The notes under the pieces: model-generated
The model's input: only the letters and a program-made list of their open reading frames with translations
What the model was told of the DNA's origin: nothing
Database searches by the model: none
Origin: Candidatus Bathyarchaeota archaeon
GTDB taxonomy: Archaea > Thermoproteota > Bathyarchaeia > Hecatellales > Hecatellaceae
Assembly (NCBI GenBank): GCA_030669485.1
Contig: DAOVDL010000009.1
Span: forward strand, 1-10,535
Direction: 5' to 3'
Length of the DNA stretch: 10,535 nucleotides
Translations under genes and position numbers: made by a program
Shown: positions 7,472 to 10,535 of the stretch, piece after piece
How positions within the stretch are numbered: the stretch's first letter is position 1
How the letters are laid out: the number at the start of each line of letters is the position of its first letter

Positions 7472-9137
7472 GACTATCTAGACCATTACCGGGCAGAACT
7501 AATGGGACAACGTTCTCCTCTGGCGAAATGGCTACGTCCACCACCGTTGTAACTTCGCTTTTTAACGCTGCCTTAACGGCTTTTCTGAGCTCTCCGTAAG
7601 ACTCAGCTCTAATGCCTTGAGCACCGTAAGCTTCCGCCAGCTTCACAAAGTCTGGGGACTGGCCCATGTTGACGGCGAAGAGCCTGTTGCCCTGAAGAAT
7701 CCTCTGAAACTGGGCAACCATACCCAAGGTTCTATTGTCGAATATGATAACTATGACCGGTATTTTCTCTTCAACAGAGGTTGCCAGCTCCTGCTGGTTC
7801 ATCAGGAAACTTCCGTCTCCCGTAATGTTAACAATTGTACCTTTCGGCTTAGCCATCTTCGCTCCCAGAGCGGCGGGGAAACCGAAGCCCATTGTACCCA
7901 AGCCACCGGAGCTTATGAAGGATTCAGGGTGGTAGACATCGAAGTGGATGGCTGCCCACATCTGATGCTGCCCCACATCGACGGTTACCACAGTGTCATT
8001 AGGGAGCAGCTCCCGGAGTTCCTTAAGAACCCTTATAGGTTTCATGGTGCCACCGACATCGCCCTCTTCGGGCTCTTGACTCTTCTTGAACTCTTCTAAC
8101 TGCTTCAGCCATGTTGAGGGGCGATGCCGTCGCTTCGATTTAAATGAACTGGAGATTGCTCTTAGCGTCGCCTTGGCGTCCCCCACAATAGGTATGTCAA
8201 CCCTCACAATCTTCCCTATCTCCGACGGGTCGATGTCTATGTGAACTATCTTGGCCTTCTGAGCGAACTTCCTGATTGAACCTGTGGCGCGGTCTGCAAA
8301 CCTTACGCCGACCGCCAGAATCACATCGGCCTCGCAGATTGCTTTATTAGAGTAGGCTCCCCCGTAGACGCCTATCTTACCAAGTGATAGGGGATGATTC
8401 TCAGGGAAGACGCCCTTCCCCATGAATGTGGTGACCACAGGTGACCCAAGCCTTCCAGCTAAGGTCAATAGTTCGGGGGAGGCACCAGCAATTCTCACCC
8501 CTCCACCAGCAAGTATCACAGGCCGCTCAGCCTTCTCCAGAAGTTTTGCTGCCTTCTGCACCTGACCTGGGTGAGGTTCACTGGGTGGCTGGTATCCGGG
8601 AAGGCTGAACATCTGGGAGAAATTCATCTCACCTTTCTCAGACTGAACATCTCTAGGGATGTCTACCAGAACTGGGCCGGGTCGTCCTGTGGAGGCGATG
8701 TGGAAGGCAGCTCTGATGGCTTGAGGGACTTCTGAGGCGTTGGTAACTTGGAGGTTATGCTTGGTTATCGGGGTTGTTATACCTGTGATGTCTGCTTCTT
8801 GAAATGCATCTCTGCCGACATCGCTGCGTGGCACCTGACCGGTAATCGCCACTATGGGGGAGGAGTCCATGAGGGCTGTAGCGATGCCTGTGACTAGGTT
8901 GGTAGCGCCGGGTCCAGAGGTTGCAATACATAGCCCTACCTTACCGTTAACCCGGGCGTAGCCATCGGCCATGTGGGCTGCGCACTGTTCATGGCGAACT
9001 AGGATGTGTTTTATCCCAGAATCTCGCAGCTCGTCGTAGATGGGGATAACTGCACCTCCAGGGAGGCCGAAGGCAACCTTGACTTTCTCTCTTTTTAGCG
9101 CCTCAACGCAGGCTTTGGCTCCTGACATTACAACCAA
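7455..9137 (-). CDS. ilvB: Acetohydroxyacid synthase catalytic (large) subunit
   Basis: ThDP- and FAD-dependent enzyme that joins two pyruvates to acetolactate, or pyruvate plus 2-ketobutyrate to acetohydroxybutyrate; first common step of the pathway. The 560 residues run ThDP Pyr domain, central FAD-type domain, ThDP PP domain. Catalytic glutamate is E50 (RHEQCAAHMADGYAR). The ThDP/Mg motif is GDGSFLMNQQE (440-450) ending in D467-N468. GMVAQFQ (472-478) has Phe477 (bases 7707-7709) where most AHAS have Trp in MVxQWQ, the residue that favours 2-ketobutyrate and contributes to herbicide binding. The preferred start is TTG at 9137, with GGTGA 6 bases upstream; ATG at 9128 is three codons inside but 15 bases from that site. 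First gene of the operon. AHAS is favoured over other ThDP enzymes by adjacent ilvN and ilvC. Confidence 0.95.
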   Translation of the reverse strand: MVVMSGAKACVEALKREKVKVAFGLPGGAVIPIYDELRDSGIKHILVRHEQCAAHMADGYARVNGKVGLCIATSGPGATNLVTGIATALMDSSPIVAITGQVPRSDVGRDAFQEADITGITTPITKHNLQVTNASEVPQAIRAAFHIASTGRPGPVLVDIPRDVQSEKGEMNFSQMFSLPGYQPPSEPHPGQVQKAAKLLEKAERPVILAGGGVRIAGASPELLTLAGRLGSPVVTTFMGKGVFPENHPLSLGKIGVYGGAYSNKAICEADVILAVGVRFADRATGSIRKFAQKAKIVHIDIDPSEIGKIVRVDIPIVGDAKATLRAISSSFKSKRRHRPSTWLKQLEEFKKSQEPEEGDVGGTMKPIRVLKELRELLPNDTVVTVDVGQHQMWAAIHFDVYHPESFISSGGLGTMGFGFPAALGAKMAKPKGTIVNITGDGSFLMNQQELATSVEEKIPVIVIIFDNRTLGMVAQFQRILQGNRLFAVNMGQSPDFVKLAEAYGAQGIRAESYGELRKAVKAALKSEVTTVVDVAISPEENVVPLVLPGNGLDSLVWEC

Positions 9138-9296
9138 TCTAGGTCACCGTAATCTGAGGTAGTGGAGGGATGTTCTGGCTCTGCTCTCTCAGCAGCGGAG
9201 CATATACACCAAAAACTTGAGAACTAGGTTCCTTAAATTTCCCATCTTCAGACGATGATTTTCATCCCCAGCTGCTAACTTTCACCGAGTGGGACC
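9138..9296 (-). promoter_or_regulatory. ilvB leader with two short Ile/Leu/Val-rich reading frames
   Basis: Gene-free stretch upstream of ilvB. If transcription starts about 25 bases after the TATA-like box at 9297-9304, the mRNA leader is about 135 bases. It would then contain a five-codon frame MKIIV (9265-9248, ATG to TGA) and, two bases after that stop, an 18-codon frame MGNLRNLVLKFLVYMLRC (9245-9189). Together 10 of 23 residues are Ile, Leu or Val. A weak hairpin with a T5 run lies inside the second frame (9232-9211), and a second hairpin covers its stop codon. The arrangement recalls amino-acid leader peptides of bacterial ilv/leu operons. Neither frame has a clear ribosome binding site, and A/T-rich sequence gives many Leu/Ile/Val codons by chance, so this is a hypothesis. 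Confidence 0.3.
9178..9201 (-). other. Hairpin in the ilvB leader
   Basis: On the minus strand CTGCT (9195-9191) pairs perfectly with AGCAG (9185-9181) around a GAGAG loop. GCT and AGC outside it can extend the stem across a CCG bulge. The TGA stop of the 18-codon leader frame begins at the last stem base and enters the loop. No T-run follows, so it is not a typical intrinsic terminator. It ends about 41 bases before the ilvB TTG. It may be a regulatory RNA element or chance. Confidence 0.35.
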
Positions 9297-9310
9297 TATA
9301 AAAATCTTTT
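9297..9310 (-). promoter_or_regulatory. Candidate TATA box and BRE for the ilv-leu operon
   Basis: The minus strand reads AAAAGA followed by TTTTTATA, which fits an archaeal purine-rich BRE plus TATA box. The predicted start of transcription is near base 9275. The same T5 run could serve as the terminator of the upstream permease gene, whose stop lies about 45 bases before it. A competing TATA-like site, GGGAAATTTAAGG at 9243-9231, would start transcription near 9210 and leave most of the leader untranscribed. A 4+4 palindrome GAAC-tag-GTTC at 9221-9231 lies beside this second site. Transcript ends are needed to choose. Confidence 0.4.
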
Positions 9311-9349
9311 GTGCCACTGGGCTATTTTTCTGAAGTGTCGCCCTCTATG

Positions 9350-10249
9350 TTAAGGTATTGGTGGGGGCAATCCTTGTAGTTGGTAGATGCCCCTCAAAAT
9401 CAGTCTTATACCAATGAATACGTAGAGTATGCCTAGTAACATCTTGAATCTTTTCGGGGAGGTACGGTGAGCAAGTCTAGGACCTACTTGTGCAAATATC
9501 ATGCTTGTAATACCTACGCCGAGGAAGGCTGTTAAATTGAACCATCCGAAGCTTAAAGGTGGGTAAGCCGAGGGGTTCTGCATCTGGTCTATGTGACCGA
9601 ACGCTCCGAAAGATAAGGCACCAATTGTGGAGCCTATTACCATTGTGGCGAGAGATAGAGGCACTGTGAGGTGTATGGGCACGGAAAGGAACGTGTTCAG
9701 CACCAGCATGTATATTATGCCACCGCCTACCCCTATGAAGTGCGCACCAATCCCGGAAAACAGGCCGCTGCCTGCATACTTGAGTATGGAGGGTTTCCTC
9801 AAACTGTCAACCTTTATCGGCTTTGTCATCATAAACCGATATGCGCCAAAGAGACATAACAGTCCGAATATTGTTTTCAGCATGATTCCCGCGTAGGCGG
9901 GATAGGTTGTGAAGAAGGTGAATGCTGCAAGTGAACCTAAGAAGCCTCCAACACCCACAGGCACCCCGAAGCTTAGGTAATGCTTGGTGGGAAAACTCAG
10001 TTTTTTCGCCCGTAACTCTCTGTTATGTCTCAGTACACCGCTGAAGGCTGTCGGAACGACAATGGCCATATTAGTTCCGAAGGCGATCAATGGGGCTAGG
10101 GTTGGTGGAACCCCTGTAAAAGTTTCAAAGTAGTAGATCATCATAGGAACCATTATGAAACATGCACCGACGCCGAAGAAGGAACTCACAAGTCCAACAA
10201 GGGCACCCGTCACTACCATGAAGGCTGCTATCACAAATATTTCCATCAT
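9350..10249 (-). CDS. TauE/SafE family membrane permease
   Basis: Predicted integral membrane transporter of the TauE/SafE (former DUF81) family, whose known members move sulfite, sulfoacetate or other organic anions; the substrate here is unknown. From the chosen ATG there are 299 residues with about eight hydrophobic segments in two repeats. The first repeat carries GLVSSFFGVGACFIMVP (about 19-35) and the second GIGAHFIGVGGGIIYMLVLN, the glycine-rich turns typical of each half. The first turn reads GVGAC rather than the commoner GVGGG. A central cytoplasmic loop contains KPIKVDSLRKPS. The frame extends to a TTG at 10267, but ATG at 10249 or 10246 gives a natural N-terminus (MEIFVIAAF). No strong ribosome site is visible. 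It lies upstream of and codirectional with the operon across a 212-base gap, so it is probably a separate unit. The neighbours give no clue to its substrate. Confidence 0.85.
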   Translation of the reverse strand: MMEIFVIAAFMVVTGALVGLVSSFFGVGACFIMVPMMIYYFETFTGVPPTLAPLIAFGTNMAIVVPTAFSGVLRHNRELRAKKLSFPTKHYLSFGVPVGVGGFLGSLAAFTFFTTYPAYAGIMLKTIFGLLCLFGAYRFMMTKPIKVDSLRKPSILKYAGSGLFSGIGAHFIGVGGGIIYMLVLNTFLSVPIHLTVPLSLATMVIGSTIGALSFGAFGHIDQMQNPSAYPPLSFGWFNLTAFLGVGITSMIFAQVGPRLAHRTSPKRFKMLLGILYVFIGIRLILRGIYQLQGLPPPIP

Positions 10250-10378
10250 AACTAAGCAGCAACTCAATTTTTACGTTAGAATAGTAAGTTTTAACGTCTC
10301 AATAACTTAAAAGTCATAGTCTTTTCATGTATTCAATTAATTAAATTCCTGTGCAGTTGGAAAGGGAGGTGGCTGTTT
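10250..10378. promoter_or_regulatory. Divergent A/T-rich promoter region
   Basis: This spacer separates the leftward permease from the rightward B3/4-domain gene. For the permease, the minus strand has CTTTTAAG at 10313-10306, which would place transcription start near 10284. For the rightward gene, TTAATTAAATT at 10337-10347 would place it near 10363, just before the ribosome site. Two interlocked inverted repeats lie here: ACGTTA/TAACGT (10273-10278 and 10292-10297) and TAAGTT/AACTTA (10285-10290 and 10304-10309), each with half-sites 19 bases apart. They could be an operator, though A/T-rich sequence makes short repeats common. Confidence 0.4.
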
Positions 10379-10535
10379 TTGCATCTTACGATAGATCCGA
10401 AGCTCAAGACCCACTTCAGCGGGTTGAAGGTTCTCAGCCTCTTGATCAAGGGTGTGAAGGTTGAGAGAAGGTGCCCTGAGCTGGAGAGGTTTGCGGAGCG
10501 TATCGTAGATGAGATGAAGGGGAGGTACAAACTTG
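10379..10535 (+). CDS. B3/4-domain protein, related to PheT (3' end outside window)
   Basis: The first 52 codons of a protein resembling free-standing B3/4 domains (PF03483), the tRNA-binding/editing-like fold of the phenylalanyl-tRNA synthetase beta subunit. The visible start is LHLTIDPKLKTHFSGLKVLS, followed by a short loop, CPELERFAERIV and MKGRYKL. The pattern of beta-strand, FPGL-like turn (here FSGL), second strand, then a charged helix matches the N-terminus of those archaeal proteins. Their cellular role is not well established. The start is TTG at 10379, placed 8 bases after a strong ribosome site GGGAGGT (10364-10370); no ATG or GTG is in frame nearby. The first 52 residues are a short basis for naming, so the family call is moderate; that the frame is a real gene is better supported by the ribosome site. 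Confidence 0.7.
   Translation, partial: MHLTIDPKLKTHFSGLKVLSLLIKGVKVERRCPELERFAERIVDEMKGRYKL

Noticed and set aside
7617..8099. 160-codon open frame on the plus strand opposite ilvB.
   Set aside because: It is antisense to a strongly conserved gene, has no recognisable motif, and is explained by codon bias of the real frame. The same applies to the other long plus-strand frames opposite the operon.
10333..10530. 65-codon minus-strand frame near the right edge.
   Set aside because: It is opposite the B3/4-domain gene, which has a strong ribosome site and family-like sequence; the minus frame has neither.

Overview
The window looks archaeal. Its valyl-tRNA synthetase has the archaeal/eukaryal-type variant signature MHKSKGN. 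LeuC and LeuD are the short archaeal type, spacers are short, ribosome binding sites match AGGAGGTGAT, and A/T-rich TATA-like boxes stand in for bacterial -35/-10 promoters. A TACK-group lineage such as Bathyarchaeia would fit, but that placement is an inference and is not proven by what is visible. No mobile elements, CRISPR arrays, tRNA or rRNA genes were seen.

Layout: (1) bases 2-1567, plus strand: the C-terminal part of valyl-tRNA synthetase, cut by the window edge. (2) Bases 9137-1552, minus strand: a tightly packed branched-chain amino acid operon in the order ilvB-ilvN-ilvC-leuC-leuD-leuB-leuA. Gaps run from a 17-base overlap to a 30-base spacer. Its last gene overlaps valS tail to tail by 16 bases. 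(3) Bases 9138-9349: a leader and promoter region in front of ilvB. (4) Bases 10249-9350, minus strand: a TauE/SafE-type membrane permease. (5) Bases 10250-10378: a divergent A/T-rich promoter region. (6) Bases 10379-10535, plus strand: the start of a B3/4-domain protein (PheT-related), cut by the window edge.

The operon encodes acetohydroxyacid synthase (IlvB catalytic, IlvN regulatory), ketol-acid reductoisomerase (IlvC), and the full isopropylmalate branch (LeuA synthase, LeuCD isomerase, LeuB dehydrogenase). Dihydroxyacid dehydratase (ilvD) and the transaminase (ilvE) are absent and must lie elsewhere. LeuA could instead be, or also act as, a citramalate synthase, because LeuBCD serve both routes.

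The genes are ordinary as families, but several specificity positions are not. IlvC has acidic residues where NADPH-dependent enzymes have the arginines that bind the 2'-phosphate, suggesting NADH use. LeuB has a Lys-Tyr pair typical of NADP-dependent isocitrate dehydrogenases where NAD-dependent LeuB usually has Asp-Ile. IlvB has Phe in place of the tryptophan that gives preference for 2-ketobutyrate. IlvN has Phe at the position equivalent to E. coli IlvH Ser17, where mutation causes valine resistance. The ilvB leader contains two tiny reading frames rich in Ile, Leu and Val codons (MKIIV and an 18-residue frame) followed by a hairpin, a possible amino-acid-sensing leader. Five of the nine visible gene starts appear to be TTG.
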